A stretch of 64,000 nt of DNA from NCBI GenBank assembly GCA_029946065.1, contig JAQSDU010000003.1:1-64000 (forward strand), written 5' to 3'. Made by a program: the position numbers and the translations under genes. This DNA is from Flavobacterium sp. (GTDB taxonomy: Bacteria; Bacteroidota; Bacteroidia; Flavobacteriales; Flavobacteriaceae). Shown here one piece after another: positions 18,091-26,330 of the stretch. The notes beneath the pieces were generated by a model. It was not told where the DNA came from, ran no database searches, and was given only the letters and a program-made list of their open reading frames with translations. Within the stretch, counting starts at the first letter, position 1, and each line of letters starts with the position of its first letter.

Positions 18091-18692
18091 TTAATTTGCT
18101 TGTAAATATTATGTTGCGGTTTAGATGACGGAATGGCACGTGAGGTATCGAGCATCTTGATCATATCGGATTCGCCTTGTTCCAGCGGAATTTGTTCGAC
18201 GATAATAATTTCTTCCATCTGTGAAGTTAATGAAAGGATTTCGGTATTGATTTCTGCAACCAACACCGGAATTTTCTCTGCGGGAATATCCTGCAAATTG
18301 ATATACAAATCAAGCGAACGCACTTTTGAAACCAAGGCGGCAATTCTAGCTTTTATTTCAGGTTTTGAAAATTTTGGTGGAATATTATTATTGAGATCGT
18401 TGGCTCTTTTGGCCAATATAATGGATTTTTGCTTAAAGGCACTGATGGAACTTTTCGGTTTTTGATGCAAATCTGTTAAAAACAAACGCCATTCACCCCA
18501 ATTGCTTATTAATGCTTGTGTTTGCGGATTTAAAGGGCGTTCGGGAAAATTCCACGCATTATTGATAACGGTGAAAACAGCTTCCTTCTTTTTGATATCT
18601 TTTTGCTTTTCGGCTTCGCGTTTCGTGGCATCATCCTGGCAGGAAAAAGCCATCAGAACCATCAAAATCATACTGTAATGCCTAATATTCAT
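18087..18692 (-). CDS. Small lipoprotein of unknown function, overlapping mfd
   Basis: 201 residues. A signal with lipobox MAFSC (Cys 18) is followed by acidic and then Lys/Glu-rich sequence. The rest is helical: residues 55-180 alternate charged and hydrophobic residues with no known motif. It is probably anchored in the envelope. It is the promoter-proximal gene of a two-gene unit with mfd (four-base overlap), which suggests that expression of mfd depends on it. Such a pairing is seen in Flavobacteria but its meaning is unknown to me. Confidence 0.82.
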   Translation of the reverse strand: MNIRHYSMILMVLMAFSCQDDATKREAEKQKDIKKKEAVFTVINNAWNFPERPLNPQTQALISNWGEWRLFLTDLHQKPKSSISAFKQKSIILAKRANDLNNNIPPKFSKPEIKARIAALVSKVRSLDLYINLQDIPAEKIPVLVAEINTEILSLTSQMEEIIIVEQIPLEQGESDMIKMLDTSRAIPSSKPQHNIYKQIN

Positions 18693-18710
18693 GTGTTTTT
18701 ATTTGAATCG

Positions 18711-18718
18711 CAAAGTTA
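18711..18718 (-). promoter_or_regulatory. Likely -7 promoter element of the lipoprotein-mfd operon
   Basis: Minus strand TAACTTTG matches TAnnTTTG and lies 18 bases before the start codon at 18692, giving a very short leader. The -33 partner is not clear. Confidence 0.45.
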
Positions 18719-18941
18719 CTGTTTCTTGCAATAAAGTAGGGGAGTTGGCTGGAAATTTATATTTTTTTTTAGGAATGATAAGCGAAAATTTACCGCAAAA
18801 GGCATAAAAGAAAACAAAATGCAAATAAAAAATGTTGCCGTATCCCAACACTTTTGCGACTTCGAAGTAGTTTTGTCTTTTTGCGTAGAAAACGGGCGAA
18901 CTATAAAAGTTAATTTCCTAAACCATATTTTACGAAAGCGT

Positions 18942-18949
18942 TATATTTG
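18942..18949 (+). promoter_or_regulatory. Likely -7 promoter element of the threonine dehydrogenase gene
   Basis: TATATTTG lies 21 bases before the ATG at 18971. A start at 18947 would fall inside this element, so the later ATG is preferred. Confidence 0.55.
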
Positions 18950-18970
18950 TCCAACAAACAACAACTAACT

Positions 18971-19912
18971 ATGAGTACAAAAATATTAATCATTGGCGCT
19001 TGCGGACAGATAGGAACGGAGCTTACACAAAAACTAAGAGCTGTTTATGGCGTAGAAAACGTGATTGCATCAGACATTCGAAAACTCAATATCGATGTGG
19101 TCAATTCTGGGCCATTTGAAGTCGTTAATGCATTAGATTTCAATCAGATTGAGCATTTAGTCGAAAAGTATGCCATTGATGAAGTGTATTTAATGGCCGC
19201 TTTGCTATCGGCTACAGCCGAAAAAAACCCTGCTTTTGCCTGGGATTTGAACATGAATTCTTTATTCCACGTTTTAAATCTCGCCAAAGCAAAAAAGATA
19301 AAGAAAATTTTTTGGCCTTCAAGCATCGCTGTTTTTGGAACGACTACACCAAGAGAAAACACACCACAATATACCATTATGGAGCCATCAACTGTTTACG
19401 GCATTAGTAAACAAGCGGGTGAAAGATGGTGCGAATATTACCATAATATTTTTGGTGTCGATGTACGAAGTATTCGTTATCCGGGACTGATAAGCTGGTC
19501 GTCGCCTCCGGGTGGTGGTACGACAGATTATGCCGTTGACATCTATTACAAAGCGCTTTCCGATAAAAAATACGAATGTTTTTTAGCCAAAGACACCAAG
19601 ATGCCGATGATGTATATGGATGACGCGATTCGTGCCACAATCGCAATCATGCAAGCGCCAGTTGAATCGGTAAAAATTCACTCTTCGTATAATCTTGCGG
19701 CAATGAGTTTTACGCCAGAAGAAATTGCAGCGGAAATTCAAAAGCACATTCCCGAATTCAGTATTTCTTATGCGCCGGATTTCCGTCAGAAGATTGCAGA
19801 CAGTTGGCCTGCCAGTATAGATGATGATTTTGCGAGAAAAGATTGGGGCTGGAAACACGAATTTGATCTCGCCACAATGACTAAAGATATGCTGATGCAT
19901 TTGGAAGAATAA
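18971..19912 (+). CDS. L-threonine 3-dehydrogenase, SDR type
   Basis: 313 residues from the ATG at 18971. It has the extended-SDR Rossmann motif GACGQIGTEL, the catalytic Ser/Thr region SSIAVFG and YGISKQAGE supplying YxxxK. The combination of RYPGLISW, GGGTTDYAVDIYY and MPMMYMDDAIRAT is typical of the UDP-galactose-epimerase-like threonine dehydrogenase first known from Flavobacterium. It oxidises threonine to 2-amino-3-ketobutyrate with NAD+, which a lyase then splits to glycine and acetyl-CoA. The lyase gene (kbl) is not next to it. Single-gene unit with promoter and terminator. Confidence 0.93.
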   Translation: MSTKILIIGACGQIGTELTQKLRAVYGVENVIASDIRKLNIDVVNSGPFEVVNALDFNQIEHLVEKYAIDEVYLMAALLSATAEKNPAFAWDLNMNSLFHVLNLAKAKKIKKIFWPSSIAVFGTTTPRENTPQYTIMEPSTVYGISKQAGERWCEYYHNIFGVDVRSIRYPGLISWSSPPGGGTTDYAVDIYYKALSDKKYECFLAKDTKMPMMYMDDAIRATIAIMQAPVESVKIHSSYNLAAMSFTPEEIAAEIQKHIPEFSISYAPDFRQKIADSWPASIDDDFARKDWGWKHEFDLATMTKDMLMHLEE

Positions 19913-19923
19913 TCGCCAAAAAT

Positions 19924-19956
19924 AAAAAAACGCCACACTTTTGATGTGGCGCTTTC
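19924..19956. terminator. Hairpin terminator after the threonine dehydrogenase gene
   Basis: CGCCACA and TGTGGCG form a 7-bp GC-rich stem with a 7-base loop. An A7 run lies on the left and CTTTCC on the right, so it can also serve the convergent minus-strand gene ending at 19996. Confidence 0.8.
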
Positions 19957-19995
19957 CATTTGTAATAGATTTAGATCTTAATTCGTATTACTTTT

Positions 19996-20589
19996 TTATT
20001 GTGTCTGTACAATTGTAGATCTTAAAGATTCTAAAACCGTACCTACTTCACCTACAATTGTAGGATCGGTTACGCCATTCAAAGCAGCAGCAGCAACAAC
20101 ATAACCTTCAAATTTATCGTAGTTTGCGGGACTTGCCTTAGCACCCATCCTTGAATTAACTGCAGGATTGTGGGCATTTGCCATACTAAGACCTGAGTAA
20201 GTATTTACTGCATTTGTTCCTCCGGTATTGAAAGAAAAGAAATCGGTCAAATTATCACTCAAAATAGCAACATTGGTTGTATTCATGTCTGGGCCAAAAA
20301 CTTCTCCTGCGATAGGAGCAAAATGAGCACCTAAATTTCCGTTTGCGCCGTTAACGATATCGGCAACAATAAGCGTGATTGTTGAGTCAACAACACAACG
20401 ATAGCTCAAACGACCGTGTTCAATCATTTGTCCGGGATGCGTTGGGTCTGCAACCAGGGTTTCTCCTCCTAATTTGTCATATAGTGATAACTGCACCGGA
20501 GCGGGATCATCACTGTCGTTGCAAGATGTAAAAAGTGTTCCTGCTCCGATTACCATTGCACAGAGTGCGATTTTTGAAAAATTTGTCAT
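19996..20589 (-). CDS. Lipoprotein with truncated-hemoglobin-like domain
   Basis: 197 residues. A lipoprotein signal ends in LFTSC (Cys 23) and is followed by NDSDD, an acidic stretch resembling the Bacteroidota surface-export signal. The rest reads like a group 1 truncated globin: LYDKLGGETLV at the start, FFSFNTGG with YSGLSMANAHN in the middle (the His after ANA is in the place of the proximal haem ligand), and a final helix GEVGTVLESLRSTIV. An insertion of about 25 residues follows the first helix. Truncated globins bind O2 or NO; an envelope-anchored one is unusual. The gene 18 bases upstream encodes an HMA-like protein. Haem binding needs testing. Confidence 0.75.
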   Translation of the reverse strand: MTNFSKIALCAMVIGAGTLFTSCNDSDDPAPVQLSLYDKLGGETLVADPTHPGQMIEHGRLSYRCVVDSTITLIVADIVNGANGNLGAHFAPIAGEVFGPDMNTTNVAILSDNLTDFFSFNTGGTNAVNTYSGLSMANAHNPAVNSRMGAKASPANYDKFEGYVVAAAALNGVTDPTIVGEVGTVLESLRSTIVQTQ

Positions 20590-20607
20590 AAAAATAGTAT
20601 TAATAGG

Positions 20608-21045
20608 TTAATTAAAAATGCGTTGTATTCCTCTTGAAAACTTATAGCTAAAGCTATTTTGATTCATCGCTGGGCAAACTTTTTGCGCGGCGATATTTAC
20701 CGGAATGATAAGACGTTCGGCTTTATAATTGCCTTTTGCCATCAATTGATTAAAAACTTGCTCGGAGTTGGCGATTTTCATGTCGTGGTAATAAACGAGC
20801 ACATTTTTTCCGGGGAAAAATTTCGGGTTGATAACACCGGGAATACTTTTCATGTTCCGATGAATCTCCTTTTCTTTTGCAGCATCAATTGGCTCTTTAA
20901 AGTCAATTCGGCTGATCTGCAGCGTTGCATTGTCTACTGCTACCGGCTTGGCCAAAGCAATATGCACAACAAGCACTACAAACAACAATAAGAACACGCC
21001 AAGTAGGCTGCCTATTGCGATTTTGATTTTTTTGTTAATTTTCAT
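20608..21045 (-). CDS. Membrane-anchored protein with HMA-like fold
   Basis: 145 residues. One N-terminal membrane helix (about 9-31) is followed by a ferredoxin-like pattern similar to heavy-metal-associated domains: a strand around LQISRIDF, a helix EKEIHRNMKSIPGV, a strand VLVYYHD and a helix SEQVFNQLMAKG. The CxxC of metal-binding HMA domains is missing. One Cys sits late in AAQKVCPAMNQ. It precedes the globin-like lipoprotein gene by 18 bases, so they are probably made together, perhaps as an envelope redox or metal pair. This is inference; no function is established. Confidence 0.7.
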   Translation of the reverse strand: MKINKKIKIAIGSLLGVFLLLFVVLVVHIALAKPVAVDNATLQISRIDFKEPIDAAKEKEIHRNMKSIPGVINPKFFPGKNVLVYYHDMKIANSEQVFNQLMAKGNYKAERLIIPVNIAAQKVCPAMNQNSFSYKFSRGIQRIFN

Positions 21046-21187
21046 TTGCGTTTAGAATTACTTGTTAAAAATTGGTTATTTTCTTCTATCTACGCAGCTA
21101 AAGCGGCTATGGTTTTCAGATCATTAAAAAAAAATGCTAAAAACAGTTTATTTATACCTGTTTTAAATAACACAAAAGAGAAGACAT

Positions 21188-21222
21188 AAAAAAAGAGCTT
21201 ATGTATTGCTACAATAAGCCCT
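21188..21222 (-). terminator. Terminator of the NTF2-like gene
   Basis: On the minus strand GGCTTAT...ATAAGCTC forms a 7-8 bp stem with one G-T pair, followed by TTTTTTT. It lies 22 bases after the stop of the gene ending at 21244 and before the next unit. Confidence 0.65.
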
Positions 21223-21243
21223 GAAAAGATTGTCTTTAAAATT

Positions 21244-21774
21244 TTATTGATGTTCCGTTTCTTTTAGGAATTGTTCGTCAAAAGCCGATTTTATTTTTAC
21301 AACTTCATTGGTATTGCCGTTAGGAATAGCCATTGACAATACATAATGAGCGATTTTCCAATTGCCGTTTTGTTTTTTGAGTACACCCGAACCGCGACAG
21401 ATTTTCATTTGTGTGTCGAGTAATTCATCAAACCAAGCGATATCGCCAGTTTTTGCAACATAAACATTCCGTTGGATTGGCTTGAAATTCCACGCTTTCC
21501 CTTTGTCAAAATATGGTTTAGCATATTTTTTAAAAGCATCGCAATCCCAATGTTCCGTCGGGTCTGTGCCAACAAAAATAGCGTCGGTAGTCATTAAACT
21601 AAAATAGGTGTCAAATTTCGCTTCAGCAGCAGCTTTGTGCCAAGCATTTAAAACGTTGACAATTTCGGAAGTTTGCTTTGCGTGTTTAGTGTCGCTAAGG
21701 TCTGTATTTGTTTTTTGCTGTGCATTTATGTTTGCACAACAAATTATTGCGAAAAGGAATATTAGTTTTTTCAT
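21244..21774 (-). CDS. Secreted NTF2/SnoaL-like domain protein
   Basis: 176 residues with a clear signal peptide (cleavage near NINA-QQ). The remainder is a cone-shaped NTF2-like fold: helix VLNAWHKAAAEAKFDTYFSLM, strand TDAIFVGTDPTEHW, then DIAWFDELLD and NGNWKIAHYVLSM. Members act as enzymes or binding proteins; the catalytic residues cannot be identified here. A single gene with its own terminator. Probably periplasmic. Confidence 0.85.
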   Translation of the reverse strand: MKKLIFLFAIICCANINAQQKTNTDLSDTKHAKQTSEIVNVLNAWHKAAAEAKFDTYFSLMTTDAIFVGTDPTEHWDCDAFKKYAKPYFDKGKAWNFKPIQRNVYVAKTGDIAWFDELLDTQMKICRGSGVLKKQNGNWKIAHYVLSMAIPNGNTNEVVKIKSAFDEQFLKETEHQ

Positions 21775-21923
21775 TTTTTTTAGATTACGATCACCACTTC
21801 AAGAGGCAAATTTTTCTAAAAATACAAAAATTAGCGTAAGAAAAAGAAACCATTAAGACTAGCGTTATTAACTACTTTGGGAGAAGCGGTGCAATGATGT
21901 AATCTTAATGGTAAAAATTGAAG

Positions 21924-23312
21924 CTATTTCGCTAAATCCATAATGGTCATTGGTCCTTGTTTGCTTGGGTCAAGGCTTTCGTCGTGTTGTGAAATATCGA
22001 GGCCAAGGTGTTCAGCATCTTCGGAAACCCTTAACGGAATAATAGCATTGGTGATTTTGAATAATATCATAGCACCGAAAAACGTAAAAGCCGACACCAA
22101 AACTAGCGCCATCATATGGTGCGCGAAGACGTTCCATCCACCATGCAAAAGACTGGCGTTTTCTCCTTGTGCGAATACTGCTGTCAGGATCATTCCCATA
22201 ATACCACCTACACCGTGGCAGGCAAATACGTCGAGTGTATCATCTATTTTTTTCATTGCTTTGGCATTAAGCACGAGGTTAGAAACGATTGCGGTGATGA
22301 ATCCAAAAAATATACTTTGTGGAACCGTTACGTAGCCCGCCGCCGGGGTAATGGCAACTAAACCGACGACAGCGCCTACGCAAGCTCCTAAGGCCGATAC
22401 TTTGCGACCGTTTAATCTTTCAAAAAATATCCAGGTGAGCATTGCTGCTGCCGAAGCCGTTGTGGTAGTGGCAAATGCCATTGCAGCAGTTCCATTAGCC
22501 GCAAGTGCCGATCCGGCGTTGAAGCCAAACCAACCGAACCAAAGCATTCCGGTGCCCAATAACACAAACGGAATATTGGTTGGAATGTGATTGCTATTTT
22601 TTCGTTTACCTAAAACCAAAACACCTGCTAAAGCTGCAAATCCGGCGCTCATGTGCACTACGGTGCCGCCTGCAAAATCTTTCACACCGAAATAAGTACC
22701 TAAAATTCCATTCGGATGCCATACCGAATGACAAAGCGGTGCATATATTAATAAAGTAAAAAGGCATATGAAAAGCAGGTAAGAAATAAAACGAACGCGT
22801 TCTGCAAATGAACCTGTAATAATTGCCGGTGTAATAATTGCGAATTTCATCTGAAACAACGCAAACAGCATAAATGGAATTGTAGCTGCCATTTTAAGAT
22901 GCGGCAAAACGCCAACATGGTCCATAAAAGCATATGAAAACGGATTGCCTACTACACTATACAATTGCCCGTTGATGTGAAACCCTATCGGATCGCCAAA
23001 GGCAAGGCTAAATCCTACAACAACCCAAAGCAGCGTTACCACGCCGAGGCATATAAAACTTTGCAACATTGTCGAAATGACGTTTTTCTTGCCTACCATT
23101 CCGCCGTAAAAAAAGGAAAGTCCGGGTGTCATCAAAAGCACAAGACAAGAAGCGGTAAGCAGCCAGGCAACATCTGCGGGAACAATATTTTCGACTTTTC
23201 CGAATTGAGAAAGCGATTCAGGTGTTTCGATAACTTCTGGCCAGAATAATCCGGCAATGGCAACGGTACTTATGATGAGGAAAGAAATGACCCAGCGCTT
23301 TTCTATTTTCAT
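21924..23312 (-). CDS. amt: Ammonium transporter
   Basis: 462 residues with eleven hydrophobic segments. Family motifs are plain: FFYGGMVGKKN near the start, DFAGGTVVHMSAGFAAL (pore His region) and GACVGAVVGLVAITPAAGYV. It conducts ammonium into the cell. A P-II (glnK) gene, the usual partner, is not adjacent. A perfect 20-bp palindrome 74 bases upstream may be an operator, fitting nitrogen control. Confidence 0.97.
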   Translation of the reverse strand: MKIEKRWVISFLIISTVAIAGLFWPEVIETPESLSQFGKVENIVPADVAWLLTASCLVLLMTPGLSFFYGGMVGKKNVISTMLQSFICLGVVTLLWVVVGFSLAFGDPIGFHINGQLYSVVGNPFSYAFMDHVGVLPHLKMAATIPFMLFALFQMKFAIITPAIITGSFAERVRFISYLLFICLFTLLIYAPLCHSVWHPNGILGTYFGVKDFAGGTVVHMSAGFAALAGVLVLGKRKNSNHIPTNIPFVLLGTGMLWFGWFGFNAGSALAANGTAAMAFATTTTASAAAMLTWIFFERLNGRKVSALGACVGAVVGLVAITPAAGYVTVPQSIFFGFITAIVSNLVLNAKAMKKIDDTLDVFACHGVGGIMGMILTAVFAQGENASLLHGGWNVFAHHMMALVLVSAFTFFGAMILFKITNAIIPLRVSEDAEHLGLDISQHDESLDPSKQGPMTIMDLAK

Positions 23313-23385
23313 GATAACTTCAATTTATTGTTGTAAGAATGATTTATGCGACAAAATTAATCATTTTTTCCATCAACTAAATTTA

Positions 23386-23405
23386 ACCCTATAAATTTAT
23401 AGGGT
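23386..23405. promoter_or_regulatory. Perfect 20-bp palindrome upstream of amt (candidate operator)
   Basis: ACCCTATAAATTTATAGGGT is an exact palindrome, 74 bases before the amt start. A TAATTTTG element lies downstream of it on the minus strand (23359-23352), so the palindrome would fall just upstream of the promoter, a position suited to a dimeric activator or repressor. No T or A tail follows it, so it is not a terminator. Confidence 0.6.
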
Positions 23406-23510
23406 ATATTGTGAAATATTATATAAAAAATAAAAACGAATCGATTTTAATGGGGTATTTTTAGTTTAGAGTGATTAATTTATTAGTTTTAGTAATAATT
23501 AGAAGAATGA

Positions 23511-23957
23511 CTATTCCTTGTTCAGACCAGTAAATGGCTGATAATTTTTCCCAAGCGGTACCATACACTTTACATCCTTGTTGTTAATATACCATTCAAG
23601 GCAATAACCATGCGGATCAACTTCATGCTGTTGTAGCAAAAGATCAAAAGCCATTGGGATATCTTGCATGCGATTGCGGAAATCGGGAATATAGAAACTG
23701 TTGTACGGTCCATTTTTAATAGTGAAATGGTCAAGGTCGGGGTGCATAAAATCTTCATCTGAATCTAAAACTTCGGCTGCAGCTTTATAGGTAATTTTAT
23801 CGTCTTTTCCGCGCCATGATATGCCGTAAAAATGGCGGTTTTCATGGGGTGGCAAAATAGCCTTCAATTCATTGAAGGCAGCTTCAATGCCATCAGGGAT
23901 TGATGCTGCGGTTATACAAAACGTCTTGATGTCGTGCTGAAAAGTAAAACTGTCCAT
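23511..23957 (-). CDS. GyrI-like/effector-binding domain protein
   Basis: About 148 residues from MDSFTFQHD. Two repeated strand-helix units are visible: CITAASIPDGIEAAFNELKA at the start and NSFYIPDFRNRMQDIPMAFD later, with a Glu-containing final strand YCLEWYINN. This is the SOUL/GyrI-like fold used to bind small hydrophobic molecules, without a DNA-binding domain. The longer reading from 24002 adds 15 residues with no support. Single gene; ligand unknown. Confidence 0.75.
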   Translation of the reverse strand: MDSFTFQHDIKTFCITAASIPDGIEAAFNELKAILPPHENRHFYGISWRGKDDKITYKAAAEVLDSDEDFMHPDLDHFTIKNGPYNSFYIPDFRNRMQDIPMAFDLLLQQHEVDPHGYCLEWYINNKDVKCMVPLGKNYQPFTGLNKE

Positions 23958-24042
23958 GTCGTTGTATTTTATGTAAATGTATGATTTATAGGACCAATGC
24001 ATTTGTAATATTAACTATTTAATACAGGCTTTTGGTGATTAT

Positions 24043-24072
24043 AAAAAAGCCTCCGATGAATAGGGAGGCTTT
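24043..24072 (-). terminator. Terminator of the four-helix-bundle protein gene
   Basis: GCCTCCC and GGAGGC form a GC-rich stem with an 8-base loop; on the minus strand it is followed by TTTTTT. It starts six bases after the stop codon of the gene ending at 24078. Confidence 0.85.
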
Positions 24073-24077
24073 GTCTT

Positions 24078-24527
24078 TTATGCGGCATCTCGCAAAGCTT
24101 TTACCTTGTCGTGATCGGCTCTTAGATTCGATTGCTGTTCTCTGATCATCGCAATCTGCTTGGTTGACAATACGTCGGTATGGGATTCCAAGACATGGTC
24201 ATATGCTTCAAGTGCCTTGTCTTCGCCGAACTCACACGAATTTAATATTGTTTGGCGTTCATCGTTAGAGAATGCTACCTTCAAATCCATCCATGCACGG
24301 AAGAATTTTCCGGTTACCCTTGTGCCTTCTTCGGGTTGTCCACCTAAACTGGTTACTTCGACACGCAGTGCATTTAAATTTTTCTGGCTCGTACTTTGCA
24401 ATCCTGCGAAAAGGGCTTTAAGGTCGGCTGACTTGGCTTCTTTTGCAGCGGTATCATAACCTTCAACGCGGTCATTATTGATTTCAAGGAGCTCGTTTAA
24501 TGCGGAAATAGTTTTTTGACTGTCCAT
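24078..24527 (-). CDS. PA2169/DUF2383 family four-helix-bundle protein
   Basis: 149 residues. The family pattern is clear: LNELLEINNDRVEGYDTAAKE, then GGQPEEGTRVTGKFFRAWMD, then ECFGEDKAL-like CEFGEDKALEAYDHVLE. The conserved acidic residues and fold resemble ferritin-like bundles; such genes respond to stress in several bacteria. Cytoplasmic and monocistronic, with a strong terminator directly after. Biochemical role unknown. Confidence 0.9.
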   Translation of the reverse strand: MDSQKTISALNELLEINNDRVEGYDTAAKEAKSADLKALFAGLQSTSQKNLNALRVEVTSLGGQPEEGTRVTGKFFRAWMDLKVAFSNDERQTILNSCEFGEDKALEAYDHVLESHTDVLSTKQIAMIREQQSNLRADHDKVKALRDAA

Positions 24528-24627
24528 TTTTACAATTTTTTAATTTTACTTGACGGTAAATTTCCTATTTAATGAACAAAAAAAGGTTATGTAATTTTAT
24601 CGATATGTTGCAACTTTTGATGGTAAT

Positions 24628-26223
24628 TTAGTGCAAAACAATAATTTTCAGTGCAGATTGGTTATGATTAATATCTGTAAGTTGAAGAAAATAAATACCG
24701 TTATCAAGATGTCTTACATCAATTCCTGTCATTCCGGGTATTGAATTTTGCAATACCAAAATCCCTCTACAATCAAAAAGATTGGCCTGTACTATTGATG
24801 TTTCCGATTGAATGGTGAGAAAATCACTTGCCGGATTTGGATAAGCCGAAATGGAATTCCGTTTAAAATTAGCAACATTAAGAGTATTCATTGCGTAAAC
24901 CGCACCATAGTTGCCAGGGTTGATCAAATGGGCGATGAACTTATTTTCAACTCCAGGCAACTCACTCAACGCCATCGATTCACCACTGTAAACGGTAGTG
25001 AGTATATTGGCATTTTCATTGATAACAATGCTTTCCGAAATATCCAGATTGCCGCAAGAATAGGCCAATTCTACAAAATCATCGTCGTTTACCTTGTTTT
25101 CGGAGATATGGGTAATCGAATAAAAAAGTAATCCGTCAGGGTTTGGCAAGCCAATAGATTTCCAAAGGCCGTGGTTGGCATTGTAAATCCTTGCTACGCC
25201 ATCGTTGATATTCACGGTGTAATATTTTTCGCCTGAAACATCTAGTTTGATTCGCGCAACAGTTTTTCCGGTATATGTATTTTCTGCAACCAGCGACGGA
25301 ATCTGAAAAACCTTCGTATCTGCCCCATATTGTGTGTTTCCATTATGAATAGTGGCCATCAGTTTATTGGGAGCGCCGTCAATCAGGCTCACATTTAAAT
25401 TGGTTCCATTGGCAACTGTCAATAAAGTAACGTTGTTATCAGTGACAATTTTTGCCTCATAAACCAAACTGTTTATCGACACCCAATAATAGCTATAGCC
25501 CACCTCTATAGCATTGTCGTTATTGAGCTGGTGGTCGGAAATAAAATTGATTTCGCGATAAAGGGCTTCGGCGGGTTTTGGAAGTGCAATCGATTTCCAA
25601 AACAGATGATTGCTGTTATACAGTTTCAAAAGACCGTTGACTTTGTCGAAAATATAATATTTTTCACCAAAATTTTCCAGAAAAACCCGATGGATTTCGC
25701 CATTAGGATAGAAATTTTCCATGCCAAAACCATCAATCGAATACACAGCACTCAGGTATTCTTCGGGAGAAACGCTATTGTTGACATCTGTAGCGATGAG
25801 TTTGTTAGGTAGTCCGTCGATTTCGCTGAGGGTAATAAAATTCGCATTCGGGACATTCAGTAAAATAGTGCCGTTTTCATTAACAACCATTCCTGCATCT
25901 TGATAGCCATTGCCGTAGTAATAATAACTGAAGACGATTTCAATGTTGTCATCTGGGTTGATTTTATGTTCTGAAACGGAATCGATAAATAAATTGGAAG
26001 TATTCGTGGGAACCGGCAAAACGATTGTTTTCCATGGTGTATGATTGGCATTAAAAAAATGAAGGGACTTTCCTGGATAGTCAATATAATAATATTTCTC
26101 TCCTGAGACTTCAAGTAAAATCCGTTTTATTGGCGCTTCTGCGTAGGTGTGTTCCAATGAAAGGGTCTGGGCAAACGATAATAATCCGGAAAACAATAAA
26201 AGGAAAAGGAATATTTTTTTCAT
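24628..26223 (-). CDS. T9SS-secreted protein built of three 145-residue repeats
   Basis: 531 residues. A signal peptide (cleavage SFA-QT) is followed by three similar units; the motif GEKYY occurs at residues 41, 186 and 331, exactly 145 apart, and each unit repeats NxNHxxWKSIxLP and an SxHxxNxDxxIE segment. A type A sorting domain ends the protein (about 455-531, AYPNPASDFLTI ... NGIYFLQLT), which marks it for export and surface attachment by the type IX system. No enzyme motif is seen; the repeats may form a beta-propeller or adhesive rod. Monocistronic. Confidence 0.9.
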   Translation of the reverse strand: MKKIFLFLLLFSGLLSFAQTLSLEHTYAEAPIKRILLEVSGEKYYYIDYPGKSLHFFNANHTPWKTIVLPVPTNTSNLFIDSVSEHKINPDDNIEIVFSYYYYGNGYQDAGMVVNENGTILLNVPNANFITLSEIDGLPNKLIATDVNNSVSPEEYLSAVYSIDGFGMENFYPNGEIHRVFLENFGEKYYIFDKVNGLLKLYNSNHLFWKSIALPKPAEALYREINFISDHQLNNDNAIEVGYSYYWVSINSLVYEAKIVTDNNVTLLTVANGTNLNVSLIDGAPNKLMATIHNGNTQYGADTKVFQIPSLVAENTYTGKTVARIKLDVSGEKYYTVNINDGVARIYNANHGLWKSIGLPNPDGLLFYSITHISENKVNDDDFVELAYSCGNLDISESIVINENANILTTVYSGESMALSELPGVENKFIAHLINPGNYGAVYAMNTLNVANFKRNSISAYPNPASDFLTIQSETSIVQANLFDCRGILVLQNSIPGMTGIDVRHLDNGIYFLQLTDINHNQSALKIIVLH

Positions 26224-26330
26224 AACACGTTTTGGGGATTATGGCTTGAGTAAATATAATAAAATTAACGCAATTTTAGCTTTAACCCACAATAAATGCA
26301 ATAATTTTGCAGACCAAAAATATATTTATA

